The notes: generated from the sequence alone by a model not told the origin. A stretch of 64,000 nt of DNA from Terriglobales bacterium (GCA_035764005.1 DASTZZ010000019.1:62001-126000); one strand, 5' to 3'. Counted from the first letter of the stretch, positions 44,353-54,097 are shown. Numbers and translations: made by a program.

Positions 44353-46692
44353 TCAGTCGCTTGAGGCCTTTGCAGCCTTCGCCAACCCACGTGCCGCATT
44401 CAGGAGTGGCAAACGGACGGAAAAAGTTGCTCCAGACATGTTCTGATTGTTGAAGCACACAATCTCGCCTCCGTGCTCCCTGACGATTCCATAGCAAATA
44501 CTCAGGCCAAGACCTGTTCCCTTTCCGACTTCTTTCGTTGTGTAGAAGGGATCAAAGATTTTCTCCGGATTTGAGATTCCTGTGCCCGTATCGATAAAGC
44601 TGACGTCCACAGAGTCTCGCAAACGCGAAGTTGCAATGCTAATGCGACCCCGGCTGCCAGTCTCGCGGACAGCATCGAACGCATTGTTCAAGATGTTGAG
44701 AAATACCTGCTGAAGCTGATGCGCGTCTCCGGTTACCTTCGGCAGAGTCGAATCGAAGTTCTCCACCAGCTCAACACCTTCGTTGCTCAAGTCATATGCG
44801 CGCAACGAAACTGTTCGCCGCAGCACCTGATGCAGATCGACGGCCTGCTTCTGCGGCGGAGTCTGCCGCGCAAAACTAAGCAGGTTACGGACAATTTCGC
44901 GCGTGCGCTGAGCTTCGTGCACAATGACCCGCAAGTCCTCCTTTGCTTCGATTGATAGCTCCGGACTATCGATCAGAAGATCGGCAAACCCCATGATCGC
45001 TGTCAGCGGATTGTTCACCTCGTGAGCCACGCCAGAAACGAGCTGGCCAACGGCTGCCATTTTCTCTGTGTGCATGAGTTTCGCCCGCAGCATGGCCACA
45101 TCCGTGATGTCTGTCATTACCGCGACAAGACTGTTTACCTCGCCGGAAGGGCTGCGCATGGGACTCAGATTCACAGAAAAGCTCCCGATGCTCTGACGAT
45201 CGCGAACCAGCGCAAGTTCGAGGTTATTTACAACCTTTCCTTCGAGAACCGACTCGATGGCGTTGCGCAGCATGCCCCGATGGCTGGGAGCAACCATGGT
45301 TTCAATTCGGGAACCGACCAGGTCTCCTCCGGAACCCATCACTACTTCACAGCAACGACGGTTGGCGTAGCTCACCAGGCCGGCTGTATCGGCAACAGCA
45401 ATGAGACTCTGCGTGTGGTTTAGGATCTGCGTGTTAAAGTCGTGCTCGCGCAGCAGCTGCGATTGCACGTGTTTCATTTCGGTAATGTCGAGCAGCACGC
45501 CTCGATATTCGACTACCCTGCCGGCATCGTCGCGGACGACGAAGCTGTTTTCGAGAACATAGATAATCGAACCCTCGCGACGGAGCAAAGCCAGCTCATG
45601 GTTGCGGAGCCGCCCAAACTGGTCCAGCGCTCGCTTAACCACGTTCCGATGCCCCGGGTCGACGTAGAGCTTTTCCGCACTGACGGCAAGCAGTTGCTCG
45701 CGGCTGTCGTAACCGAGCATACGGACCAGAGCGTCATTTACTTCCAGTAGCTGACCATCTGGCGCAGAGAAGTAGGCGCCTTCCTGGATGTTGTCGAAGA
45801 GTTCGCGATAGAGTCGCTCCGCGCGACGGCTGGCAGTCACGTCCTTCAGCACGTGGACGGTTTGCGGAGAATCGTCTCCGGGACTTCGCAGTCGTGAAGA
45901 TGAAATCAAATAGACGTTGCCTGTCTTTGCTTCGCGGAACTCTTCCCGGAAGTGTTCACCGGAGAGGTCCAGGCAAAACGGGCATGTTTGACTGGAGAAG
46001 CTCGGCGCGAATAATTCCCGAGCCGGGATCCCCAACAATTGCGCAGGCTCTTTTTTCAGCTTTTCCGCTAGGGAGCGATTTACCCGTAGTACGCGATGCC
46101 GTTCATCGTGCACCAGCATGAGATCAGAAATGGAATCAAATATCTCTGCCCACTGCCGGCTCGCACGGGTAATACGCGCAAACAGCTGCGAGGCCTGCAA
46201 AGAGGCGGCGGCATGTACCGCCATCGCTTGCAGTAGTTCTACGTCTCCGGCGGAGTGAGCCTTGCAATCAACCAATCCCAGGGCGGCGAGCAGCTCCCTG
46301 CCGGCACCATACAGCGGCGTAACGATCAGTTGCTTCCATCCGTGTTCCCGCGCCAGTTCCGAATCAAATCGGTCCGCCGCGAGCACGATGCCCTTCGCCG
46401 AGGACCGGGCGGTCAATTCTTCGATTGCACGATTTAAGCGGACGAACGAAAGCTGACGAACAGCTTCTGGTTGGAATAGTACAGTCTGAGCCCGACCATT
46501 TTTGATAAGCGCCAGAAAACCACATTTGGCTCCGACGACTTCCATAGTGCGACCGGTGAACTTTTTCGCGAGGTCATCCAGCTCGATTGCGCCTCCTACT
46601 TCCAAAGCAAACGAGACGAGCGTCTCAGCCCGCAGACGATGACGTTCGGAGTGCGCAACATCATCACGCAACTCTGGAGAAGTAGGGTTCAT
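44353..46692 (-). CDS. GAF/PAS sensor histidine kinase (NtrB-like)
   Basis: A 779-residue soluble kinase. A GAF domain (about 25-165) is followed by three PAS domains (roughly 180-300, 300-420, 425-545), HisKA with H-box LVSGVAHEVNNPLTAIMGFADLL, and HATPase with N-box LQQVFLNILNNAFDAV, G1 DTGTGISNPEKIFDPF and GKGTGLGLSICYGI. The absence of membrane helices means it senses internal signals. It is the likely kinase for the NtrC-type regulator. ATG 46692 is preferred; the frame also allows TTG at 46764, but the region between carries a TGAGACA half-site. Confidence 0.9.
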   Translation of the reverse strand: MNPTSPELRDDVAHSERHRLRAETLVSFALEVGGAIELDDLAKKFTGRTMEVVGAKCGFLALIKNGRAQTVLFQPEAVRQLSFVRLNRAIEELTARSSAKGIVLAADRFDSELAREHGWKQLIVTPLYGAGRELLAALGLVDCKAHSAGDVELLQAMAVHAAASLQASQLFARITRASRQWAEIFDSISDLMLVHDERHRVLRVNRSLAEKLKKEPAQLLGIPARELFAPSFSSQTCPFCLDLSGEHFREEFREAKTGNVYLISSSRLRSPGDDSPQTVHVLKDVTASRRAERLYRELFDNIQEGAYFSAPDGQLLEVNDALVRMLGYDSREQLLAVSAEKLYVDPGHRNVVKRALDQFGRLRNHELALLRREGSIIYVLENSFVVRDDAGRVVEYRGVLLDITEMKHVQSQLLREHDFNTQILNHTQSLIAVADTAGLVSYANRRCCEVVMGSGGDLVGSRIETMVAPSHRGMLRNAIESVLEGKVVNNLELALVRDRQSIGSFSVNLSPMRSPSGEVNSLVAVMTDITDVAMLRAKLMHTEKMAAVGQLVSGVAHEVNNPLTAIMGFADLLIDSPELSIEAKEDLRVIVHEAQRTREIVRNLLSFARQTPPQKQAVDLHQVLRRTVSLRAYDLSNEGVELVENFDSTLPKVTGDAHQLQQVFLNILNNAFDAVRETGSRGRISIATSRLRDSVDVSFIDTGTGISNPEKIFDPFYTTKEVGKGTGLGLSICYGIVREHGGEIVCFNNQNMSGATFSVRLPLLNAARGLAKAAKASSD

Positions 46693-46808
46693 GTTCGGGG
46701 AATCTGTCTCAAAACGAGCCTGATCCGAACTGCGACGGTAGCGTGCAATCTCATTTTGAGTCAACGCGAATCAGAATCGCCGTGCATCGTCGGTAACCAG
46801 TTACTCCC

Positions 46809-46875
46809 CTGAGAAGTTCTCAGCTTGAGACGTGAGAAACGCCAGATTCCGGCTCGATGAGACAGCTTGGTTTCA
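46809..46875 (+). promoter_or_regulatory. candidate activator sites upstream of system 2
   Basis: CTGAGAAGTTCTCAG (46809-46823) is a palindrome with one central base. TGAGACG (46826-46832) and TGAGAAA (46833-46839) follow. TGAGACAGCTTGGTTTCA (46858-46875) matches the element upstream of the other che operon. The last begins about 117 bases before the -24 element at 46975. The whole 46693-47024 gap is regulatory, with no gene seen. Confidence 0.5.
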
Positions 46876-46973
46876 GCGAGGCGCTGGATGCGCTCTCACC
46901 GCTGCGGGAATTCCATCGAGGAATCAATAACTTGCGCGTGCCTTGATTACCGAGGTCATGACTCGCCTAACGC

Positions 46974-46989
46974 TGGCACCCTCCGTGCA
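46974..46989 (+). promoter_or_regulatory. sigma-54 (-24/-12) promoter of the system 2 che operon
   Basis: TGGCACCCTCCGTGCA has GG and GC exactly ten bases apart; only the first T of TTGC is replaced by G. The predicted start near 47000 leaves a 25-base leader containing AAGGAG before the GTG at 47025. Confidence 0.75.
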
Positions 46990-47024
46990 CATTTCAGGCT
47001 GAATTTATCCCTAAGGAGAAGACT

Positions 47025-47360
47025 GTGCGCAGCTTCTTTCAGAAATCCCGCTGGTTTGTGGTGGTAATCGGACTTGTACTCGGGCTGGCAGTACTTACAC
47101 ATGGTGAAGACTCCACACGAAAGATCAAATCAAAAGTTTCCCCTCAATACCCGGAGTTGGCAAAAAAGATGAATGTAACCGGGGCAGTCAAACTCGAACT
47201 TATCGTGGGCGCAAACGGGCAAGTTAAGTCGGTAAGGCCGTTGGGCGGACATCCGCTGTTAATCGACGCAGCCGAAGCCGCCGTAAAACAGTGGCGTTAT
47301 GAACCCGGCTCAGAAGGTACTGAGGTGGTAGAGATCCGGTTTACGAACAGCAACAACTAG
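47025..47360 (+). CDS. TonB C-terminal domain protein heading che operon 2
   Basis: A 111-residue protein. One N-terminal hydrophobic segment (about 9-27) is followed by a TonB_C/energy-transducer domain: SPQYPELAKKMNVTGAVKLELIVGANGQVKSV, then AAEAAVKQWRYEPG. It lacks the long Pro-rich stalk of true TonB, so it probably does not span the periplasm to energise receptors. Such short forms occur widely in this phylum. It is first gene after the sigma-54 promoter, 31 bases before an MCP. GTG start with AAGGAG six bases upstream. Confidence 0.82.
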   Translation: MRSFFQKSRWFVVVIGLVLGLAVLTHGEDSTRKIKSKVSPQYPELAKKMNVTGAVKLELIVGANGQVKSVRPLGGHPLLIDAAEAAVKQWRYEPGSEGTEVVEIRFTNSNN

Positions 47361-47391
47361 GCTCCGGCGCCTGGAAACGCAGGTATAGGCA

Positions 47392-49392
47392 ATGACAATC
47401 GCAAAAAAGCTTCGCGTTGGCTTTGGCATCATGACCGGCTTGGTATTCGTACTCGGCCTGTTCAATGTGGGAGCTCTCATCCGCGAGCACTCGGCGAAGA
47501 AGCACACGCAACGATCGTTCCAATTGTTGCGCGACACCTCTGCTCTGCAGTATCAACTCAGCCAAAATCAGATCCATCTGGACAATTACTTGTTGAGCGG
47601 CGATCCCGCCGAGGCTGACAAGGTTGTGAGCGGGGCGTCTCATCTCGATGAAGCCATTCACGAAACCAAAGCCAGAGCAACCGAAGAGGAACGTGTTCCG
47701 CTTGACCGTCTGAATGAGGCAGAGCACGAATGGCTCGACCGTTTTGCACGTCCGCTAATGGACAAACGCAAACAGGTTGATTCGGGCAATTCGACGGTGG
47801 CGGAACTGCAGATCTTTTATCTCCAGCAAAATCCCAGCGATTGGCTGAAGAGCGTGAAAGATCCCGTCGATCAGACCATGGCAGCCACCGAGCAGGTGCT
47901 GCAAGACCAACAGCAGGGTGACGCCATATTGGGAACGATGATGACCTGGCTGGCCAGCATTCTTGCCCTCGTGGCGTTGAGTGGGGGCATCACGGTTGCG
48001 CGTCGAGTTCCCAAGTCGATCACAGATCCGCTCTTCCATCTGATGTTGGTGGCGCGTGAGATCGGCGACTCGGGTGATCTCGATCAGAAGATCGATATCG
48101 AGCGGGAAGATGAGATCGGCGAGCTTAGCAAGAGCTTCAACAAAATGATCGCCTATCTGAAAGAGATGGCGGGATTCTCCGAGGCGATTGCCGGCGGAGA
48201 TCTGAGCGTGCAAGTACAGCCCCGCTCGCAGCGTGACACGCTGGGTCGAGCGTTCTCTGAAATGACGATCGGGCTGCGCGCGCTGGTTAAGAGCACTCGC
48301 GACAGCGCGTCGCAGGTTGCCGGCGGATCGAACGAAGTCGCCAGCGCTTCAGACGAATCGGCAAAGATCAACGTCCAGGCTGCATCGGCTATTGATGAAG
48401 TCACCAGCACCATGCACGAGATGAGTATCAACGTACAGAACATGGTGAAGAACACGCAGACGCAGGCATCGAGCGTGAGCGAAACGTCAGCATCGATCGA
48501 TCAGATGGTCGCTTCCATTCAACGCGTCGCCGATACCGCCAAGGTTCTGCTCGAGATTTCGCAGCGCTCACGCGAAGAGGTGCAGAGCGGAATCCAGACG
48601 ATGGAGAAGACGACCGATGGATTGAACAAGATCAATGGTTCCATTCAGGCATCGTCCGGAATTATCCGCGCTCTGGGCACTCGCGCCGACGACATCGGCA
48701 AGATCATCGAAGTAATCGATGATCTCGCAGAGCAGACGAACCTGCTTGCTCTGAATGCCGCTATCGAAGCTGCGCGTGCCGGCGAACACGGACTCGGTTT
48801 CGCCGTCGTAGCCGACGAAGTACGCAAGCTGGCAGAAAAATCGGCGCAATCTACGCGGGAAATTTCCGATCTGATCGAGAGCATCCAGAAAGAGGCCCGC
48901 AAAGCGGTTGAGAATATGGACAAGAGCACCACCATCGTCAACGACGGTCTGGTGCAAGGTACGGAACTCAGCACTGCTCTCAAGAAGATCTCAAACGTCG
49001 TCACCGAAGTCTACAAGTTTGCTCAGGAAATCGGCGCAGCTACCAACGAGCAGTCGCACGGTTCTTCGCAGATTGCCCGCGCTACTACGCGATTGAATGA
49101 AATCACGCACGAAATCAATTCGTCGGTTGAGGAACAGGCATCGGGCGCGCAAGCTGTGGTTCGCGCCATGGAAAAGATGCGCGAGCTGATCCAGCGTTCC
49201 ACTTCGGGATCGACTGAACTTGCTGCCTCTGCCGAGCAGATGAATAAGATGTCGCGGGCCATGCTCGAATCCATGGACCGCTTTGTGCTCGAAGCTCTGC
49301 AGGCGAACGCCAATGGGCATCGCAAAGGCGCAAACGGCCACTGGCAAGAAGATCAGAAGCCGCAGACCCGGTACGCAACGACGGTGAATTAA
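47392..49392 (+). CDS. methyl-accepting chemotaxis protein (system 2)
   Basis: A 666-residue receptor. Membrane helices at about 10-28 and 180-203 flank a helical periplasmic domain of about 150 residues (YQLSQNQIHLDNYLLSGDP ...) that resembles CHASE3 or four-helix-bundle sensors. HAMP (about 205-265), then the coiled signalling region with tip [24 protein letters not shown] and Glu/Gln-rich methylation helices. It is the only receptor of system 2. Its ligand is unknown; such bundles often sense through partner proteins. Confidence 0.93.
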   Translation: MTIAKKLRVGFGIMTGLVFVLGLFNVGALIREHSAKKHTQRSFQLLRDTSALQYQLSQNQIHLDNYLLSGDPAEADKVVSGASHLDEAIHETKARATEEERVPLDRLNEAEHEWLDRFARPLMDKRKQVDSGNSTVAELQIFYLQQNPSDWLKSVKDPVDQTMAATEQVLQDQQQGDAILGTMMTWLASILALVALSGGITVARRVPKSITDPLFHLMLVAREIGDSGDLDQKIDIEREDEIGELSKSFNKMIAYLKEMAGFSEAIAGGDLSVQVQPRSQRDTLGRAFSEMTIGLRALVKSTRDSASQVAGGSNEVASASDESAKINVQAASAIDEVTSTMHEMSINVQNMVKNTQTQASSVSETSASIDQMVASIQRVADTAKVLLEISQRSREEVQSGIQTMEKTTDGLNKINGSIQASSGIIRALGTRADDIGKIIEVIDDLAEQTNLLALNAAIEAARAGEHGLGFAVVADEVRKLAEKSAQSTREISDLIESIQKEARKAVENMDKSTTIVNDGLVQGTELSTALKKISNVVTEVYKFAQEIGAATNEQSHGSSQIARATTRLNEITHEINSSVEEQASGAQAVVRAMEKMRELIQRSTSGSTELAASAEQMNKMSRAMLESMDRFVLEALQANANGHRKGANGHWQEDQKPQTRYATTVN

Positions 49393-49409
49393 CCGATTCC
49401 GAGGAGCAC

Positions 49410-49880
49410 ATGGCGAAGGACCTACAACTCGTCGGTTTCCGGATCGGGAAAGAAACGTTCGGTGTTCCGATTCACCTTGTTCACGAAATCGTTCGCGTTC
49501 CCGAGATTACTGCCGTGCCGGATGCGCCGGAGTACGTCGAGGGCGTCATCAACTTGCGCGGAAAAATCGTTTCGGTCATCGATCTGCGAAAGCGTTTTGG
49601 AGAAAAAAGGATCGAACGCACTCGGAAAAACCGAATCCTGGTGGCGGAGATCGAACGCAAGATGGTTGGCCTCATCGTTGACACTGCTTCTGAAGTGCTG
49701 CGGATTTGTCCAAACGAGATCGAGGATCCACCCGATGTTCTCAATGATGCTGAACTTAAATACGTCACCGGTGTGGGCAAATTGAACGGTCGACTCATCA
49801 TTTTGGTCGACTTAGCAAAAATCATGCAAAAGGGTGAGTTACGAAGGCTGGGAGAGATGACAGTTCCCGCAATGGCGTAA
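49410..49880 (+). CDS. cheW: CheW coupling protein (system 2)
   Basis: A 156-residue canonical CheW: LQLVGFRIGKETFGVPIHLVHEIVRV, the hallmark loop YVEGVINLRGKIVSVIDLRKRFG, and the closing VTGVGKLNGRLIILVDLAKIM. It bridges the system 2 receptor and CheA. It begins 17 bases after the receptor stop with a GAGGAG ribosome binding site. Confidence 0.95.
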   Translation: MAKDLQLVGFRIGKETFGVPIHLVHEIVRVPEITAVPDAPEYVEGVINLRGKIVSVIDLRKRFGEKRIERTRKNRILVAEIERKMVGLIVDTASEVLRICPNEIEDPPDVLNDAELKYVTGVGKLNGRLIILVDLAKIMQKGELRRLGEMTVPAMA

Positions 49881-49948
49881 TACGAAGTATCTGCTGCGGA
49901 CTTCCCCCGGTTCGTCGCGATATTGAACAGCGGTTTAAAGAGAGCTCC

Positions 49949-50854
49949 ATGGCTACTTTCACTGTTCCAATCAACATTAGCGACGCCGAACTCAAGCTGC
50001 TGCAGACCTTGATCTATCAGGAATGCGGAATGCATTTTGACGAGCGCCGCGTTCACTTTCTGCAGGACCGGTTGCAGCGCCGCCTGAAAGCCTGCAACCT
50101 CGACAGCTTTTACAGCTACTACCGCTTGCTTACGAGCCGGGACGGAAAAGGAGAGCTCAGCGCACTGCTCGAAAACCTCACGGTCAACGAGACTAGCTTC
50201 TTCCGCAATCGCGCGCAGCTCGACCTCTTCCAAAAAACAATTCTCGAAGAAATCCTGCATCGCAAGCAGGGACGGCGTGATTGGACGCTGCGCTGCTGGA
50301 GCGCTGGCTGCTCCACCGGCCAGGAGCCATACACGATGGGCATGCAGATTTCCGATGCACTGGCCTACTACTATCTGCGCAATCCACTGCCGTTTGACAT
50401 GCCCTCCCCCAAGCCACTGATTCCACCTCCGTGGAAAGTAGAGATTCTGGCTTCAGACATCAGTTATTCGGCGTTGCGAGCAGCACAGGAAGGCTCCTAC
50501 ACGGATTCCCAAATGGAAGCCGTCGATTACAGCTTCCGCCTGCGCTACTTCGACAAGCTCGGCGACCGTTACGTAGTGAAAAAGGCGCTCAAAGAACTCG
50601 TACACTTCGATTTTCACAATCTCAAAACGGAATTCCTGCCCCAGCGCAACGACGTAATCTTCTGCCGCAACGTGATGATTTATTTCGACGAAGCCGAGCA
50701 GAAGCGCCTGATCGACAAGTTCTATCGCTGTTTGAATCCTGAAGGTTATTTGCTCGTTGGGCATGCAGAGAGTCTGTTTGGACTCACAGACAAGTTCCGC
50801 ATGATTCACGAGAACAACGGCACGGCGTATCAACGCATCGAGGCGACGGTTTGA
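49949..50854 (+). CDS. cheR: CheR protein-glutamate methyltransferase (system 2)
   Basis: A 301-residue methyltransferase. The N-terminal helical domain (LKLLQTLIYQECGMHFDERR) precedes the SAM-binding core with WSAGCSTGQEPYTMG and DVIFCRNVMIYFDE. Compared with the CheR of system 1 it has an insert near residue 145-165 (NPLPFDMPSPKPLIPPP) before strand 2. It lacks a TPR extension. The stop overlaps the TTG start of cheA (TTGA). Confidence 0.94.
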   Translation: MATFTVPINISDAELKLLQTLIYQECGMHFDERRVHFLQDRLQRRLKACNLDSFYSYYRLLTSRDGKGELSALLENLTVNETSFFRNRAQLDLFQKTILEEILHRKQGRRDWTLRCWSAGCSTGQEPYTMGMQISDALAYYYLRNPLPFDMPSPKPLIPPPWKVEILASDISYSALRAAQEGSYTDSQMEAVDYSFRLRYFDKLGDRYVVKKALKELVHFDFHNLKTEFLPQRNDVIFCRNVMIYFDEAEQKRLIDKFYRCLNPEGYLLVGHAESLFGLTDKFRMIHENNGTAYQRIEATV

Positions 50855-52947
50855 GCTTCTTCTCGGAAGAACAACAATTCGAAATGCGCGAGCTGTTCTT
50901 TGAGACCGCCTCGGAGCTTTTGCAGGCGCTGAATGAGCAGGGCCTCCGTCTTGAACAGAACCCGCAAAACGCTGAACTCGTACGTGAAGTGCGTAGAACT
51001 GTCCACACTCTGAAGGGCGACTCGGCTGCCTGCGGATTCGAAGAACTGAGTAGCCTCGCTCATCAGCTTGAAGACGTGCTTACGCCCGAAATTGCTGCGT
51101 CGAGCAAAGGCAAGCTGGTGGAAGCGGTACTGAGTGCCGCAGACATTTTTGTAGCCTTACTTACCTGCTATCGCGAGGGAACGCAGCCGCCAACCGCTGC
51201 TACAGTTCGTGCTGTCGCGACAGTTCGTGAACGGATTCGTGAACTGGTTGTCACTCCTGAGCCGCGCCACATTGTTCCCTATAAGCTGACGGGCCGGTTT
51301 GCCTGGACCGAGTATGAGCAAATCGCCATCGAGCGTGAACTCAGCAAGGGACGCGCCGTGTACAACATCGCGCTGGCAATTGACCCACATTGCCCGATGA
51401 AGGCTGCCGCGGTTCAGCTGGTCAAGAATGCGCTGACTCAGTTCGGTGACATTCTGGCTGCTTTTCCTGAAGAGGGCTCCCTCTCCGAGCAGATCGATGT
51501 ACTGGAATTTGCGCTCGCCTCGTCCGCACCTGCCGAGAGCATCGAGGGCAAGTGCCGGATCCCATCGATTATCTCCACTGTTGTGATACATCCTGTTTCC
51601 CTCAATGGGAATCAGGAGGCGCAGCTATGCACCGACGTTTTTTCTTCCGATGACGCGGACGTTCTCGGAATATCGGAACGAGAGGCCGAACCAACCACGG
51701 AAGAAAGCACAGCTGCCGCCGCCGCAAACTCGCTCGCGAACGCAAAGCTGCGCGTCGACGCAGAACGGATCGACGCGGTTCTCAACCTGGTTGGAGAACT
51801 CGTCATCGGCAAGTCCATGCTGATGCAGACTGCCGGAGAATTCGAAAAACGGTTCCCCAAAGATCCTCTGCGCACGAAGTTCTCTGACGCGATGGCATTC
51901 CAGGCACGCGTGCTCAACGACCTGCAGAAATCGGTAATGAAGATTCGTATGGTGCCGGTCGAGCAGCTCTTTCGGCGCTTTCCCCGCCTCGTTCGCGATG
52001 TGGCAAAGACCTGCGGCAAAGACGTTGTCCTGCAGGTTTCCGGACAAGAGACCGATCTCGACAAGAGCATTCTTGATGGGCTTGCCGAGCCGCTATCGCA
52101 CCTCCTTCGCAATGCGGTCGATCACGGGATTGAGACTGCCGAAGAGCGAGTTGCTGCCGGCAAGGCGGCCCACGGAACGATCAAGCTCAACGCATTCCAT
52201 CAAGGCAATCAGATCGTGATTGAATGCTCCGATGATGGCGGCGGAATCGACAGGCTCAAGCTCGTCACCAAAGCGGTGGAACGAGGCGTGCTCTCGCATG
52301 AAGAAGCAGAGCACCTTTCAGATGCTGACGCGCTCCATCTCGTCTTCCACCCAGGCCTGAGCACTGCAGAGCAAATCACGGAGATCTCCGGACGCGGCAT
52401 GGGAATGGACATCGTGAAATCGGTCATCGAGCGGTTGAAAGGTTCTGTGACCATCGATTCCAAATCGGGACAGGGGACGAGTTTTCTGCTGAAAGTTCCA
52501 CTGACTTTGGCGATCATCAAAGCGCTGATGTTCCGCGTCTCGGACCGGCTGTATGCCGTACCACTCGCGTCGGTGCTGGAGATCGCCCGCGCATCAGCTT
52601 CCGATTTGCACCGCGTGGATCAGCGTGAAGTCATGCAGCTTCGCGATCAGGTGCTGACCCTCGTCCGCATGGACCAGCTGGTGAAGCACGGCCCGATGCC
52701 GGTATCAAAGAGGATTTTTGTGGTCGTTGTAGCCATTGCCGATCGCAAGTTCGGATTAATCGTTGATCGTCTTGTGGGCGAAGAAGAGCTTGTGATCAAA
52801 GCGCTCGACAACGACATCGCTGCTACTGAATTGGTGAGCGGAGCGTCGATCCTCGGCGATGGCAGTGTAGTTCTGATTTTGAATCTTTCTGCGGTAGTGG
52901 CGAGGCTCGGACGAGCGCCGCTGGCCATGGAGGCGGTCACGGCGTGA
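50851..52947 (+). CDS. cheA: CheA kinase (system 2)
   Basis: A 698-residue kinase with the classical order: Hpt (1-110; His52 in VHTLKGDSAACGF), a divergent middle region (about 130-270) in the place of the CheY-binding P2, dimerisation helices (about 285-350), HATPase (HLLRNAVDHGIETAEER; GRGMGMDIVKS) and CheW-like P5 (about 555-690). There is no receiver, unlike CheA of system 1. It phosphorylates CheY and CheB encoded downstream. TTG start, coupled to cheR by TTGA; its stop overlaps cheB (GTGA). Confidence 0.95.
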   Translation: MSFFSEEQQFEMRELFFETASELLQALNEQGLRLEQNPQNAELVREVRRTVHTLKGDSAACGFEELSSLAHQLEDVLTPEIAASSKGKLVEAVLSAADIFVALLTCYREGTQPPTAATVRAVATVRERIRELVVTPEPRHIVPYKLTGRFAWTEYEQIAIERELSKGRAVYNIALAIDPHCPMKAAAVQLVKNALTQFGDILAAFPEEGSLSEQIDVLEFALASSAPAESIEGKCRIPSIISTVVIHPVSLNGNQEAQLCTDVFSSDDADVLGISEREAEPTTEESTAAAAANSLANAKLRVDAERIDAVLNLVGELVIGKSMLMQTAGEFEKRFPKDPLRTKFSDAMAFQARVLNDLQKSVMKIRMVPVEQLFRRFPRLVRDVAKTCGKDVVLQVSGQETDLDKSILDGLAEPLSHLLRNAVDHGIETAEERVAAGKAAHGTIKLNAFHQGNQIVIECSDDGGGIDRLKLVTKAVERGVLSHEEAEHLSDADALHLVFHPGLSTAEQITEISGRGMGMDIVKSVIERLKGSVTIDSKSGQGTSFLLKVPLTLAIIKALMFRVSDRLYAVPLASVLEIARASASDLHRVDQREVMQLRDQVLTLVRMDQLVKHGPMPVSKRIFVVVVAIADRKFGLIVDRLVGEEELVIKALDNDIAATELVSGASILGDGSVVLILNLSAVVARLGRAPLAMEAVTA

Positions 52948-54032
52948 GTGACGGGTCAAAGGTACGGGTTCTGGTAATCGATGATTCGGCTCTGATGCGC
53001 AAGCTGATTCCGCGAATTCTCGCGCGCGATCCGGAGATTGAAGTAGTAGGTACGGCCATGGATGGCAGCTTTGGATTGAAAAAAATCGAAGAGCTCAGGC
53101 CGCACGTGATCACGCTCGACCTGGAGATGCCGCGCATGGACGGCATGGAGGCGCTGCGTCAGATCACGCGCAGCTATCGCCTTCCTGTGGTCGTGGTGAG
53201 TGCACATAGTGTGAACGGCGCGGCGGCTACTTTTAAAGCGCTGCAACTCGGAGCCTTCGATTTCGTTCCGAAACCCTTCGATGCTTCGCAGGCAAAGATG
53301 GAAGGCGTCGCTGAGGCTCTTGTTGAAAAAGTCAAAATTGCTGCGCGCTATGGCACGAAAGGAACGATGCCTCTGCGCGAAGCCGCCAAAGTACAGAAGC
53401 CGATGAATCGCCTTAATGTGGCGCCGACGAAAGTAATCGCAATCGGAATCTCGACTGGCGGACCTAATGCGCTGCAGCACCTGCTCTCGGATTTGCCAGG
53501 AGACTTCAGCGGAGCACTGTTGATCGTCCAGCACATGCCGGAAGGATTTACCGAGATGTTCGCGCGTCGACTGCACGAATGCTGCGCCATTGACGTAAGA
53601 GAAGCTCGCTCAGGGGACGTGTTGGTCGCAGGCCGCGCACTGATCTGCCCTGGCAATCGGCACATGCGGGTGCGGCGCATGCCGTTGGGCGATGTCGTCG
53701 TCTTAAGCGACGACAACAAAGTAAACGGACACCGCCCTTCGGTCGATGTTCTCTTTCAGTCCGTCGCGAAGGAATTTGGTGCGAAGTCAGTTGGATTGCT
53801 GATGACCGGCATGGGGGAGGACGGCGCCGAAGGTCTGGGAGCTATCAAGAAATCGGGCGGCCTTACGCTTGCGCAGGACGAGCATTCCTGCGTGGTGTTC
53901 GGCATGCCCAAAGCGGGAATCGACCGCGGACACGTGATGCGAGTCGTACCGCTGGACGCGTTGCCGAATGTACTGGTTCGGAATTGCTCTGCACCATCGC
54001 GGAGCAGCGTGAACGCGGGAGTAAACGCTTGA
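52944..54032 (+). CDS. cheB: CheB protein-glutamate methylesterase (system 2)
   Basis: A 362-residue CheB with receiver (Asp59 in VITLDLEMPRMDG) and esterase domain with Ser170 (GISTGGP), His in VQHMPEGF, and Asp in MTGMGEDGAEG. It is the adaptation partner of the second CheR. GTG start in a GTGA overlap with cheA, with GGAGG about ten bases upstream. A 65-base gap follows before cheY. Confidence 0.95.
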   Translation: MSDGSKVRVLVIDDSALMRKLIPRILARDPEIEVVGTAMDGSFGLKKIEELRPHVITLDLEMPRMDGMEALRQITRSYRLPVVVVSAHSVNGAAATFKALQLGAFDFVPKPFDASQAKMEGVAEALVEKVKIAARYGTKGTMPLREAAKVQKPMNRLNVAPTKVIAIGISTGGPNALQHLLSDLPGDFSGALLIVQHMPEGFTEMFARRLHECCAIDVREARSGDVLVAGRALICPGNRHMRVRRMPLGDVVVLSDDNKVNGHRPSVDVLFQSVAKEFGAKSVGLLMTGMGEDGAEGLGAIKKSGGLTLAQDEHSCVVFGMPKAGIDRGHVMRVVPLDALPNVLVRNCSAPSRSSVNAGVNA

Positions 54033-54097
54033 ATTGAGAGCAGCCCGCGACTGCGGACTGATCCGGGAGAGATGAGCAGGCAGTTAGGAGAATGTAT

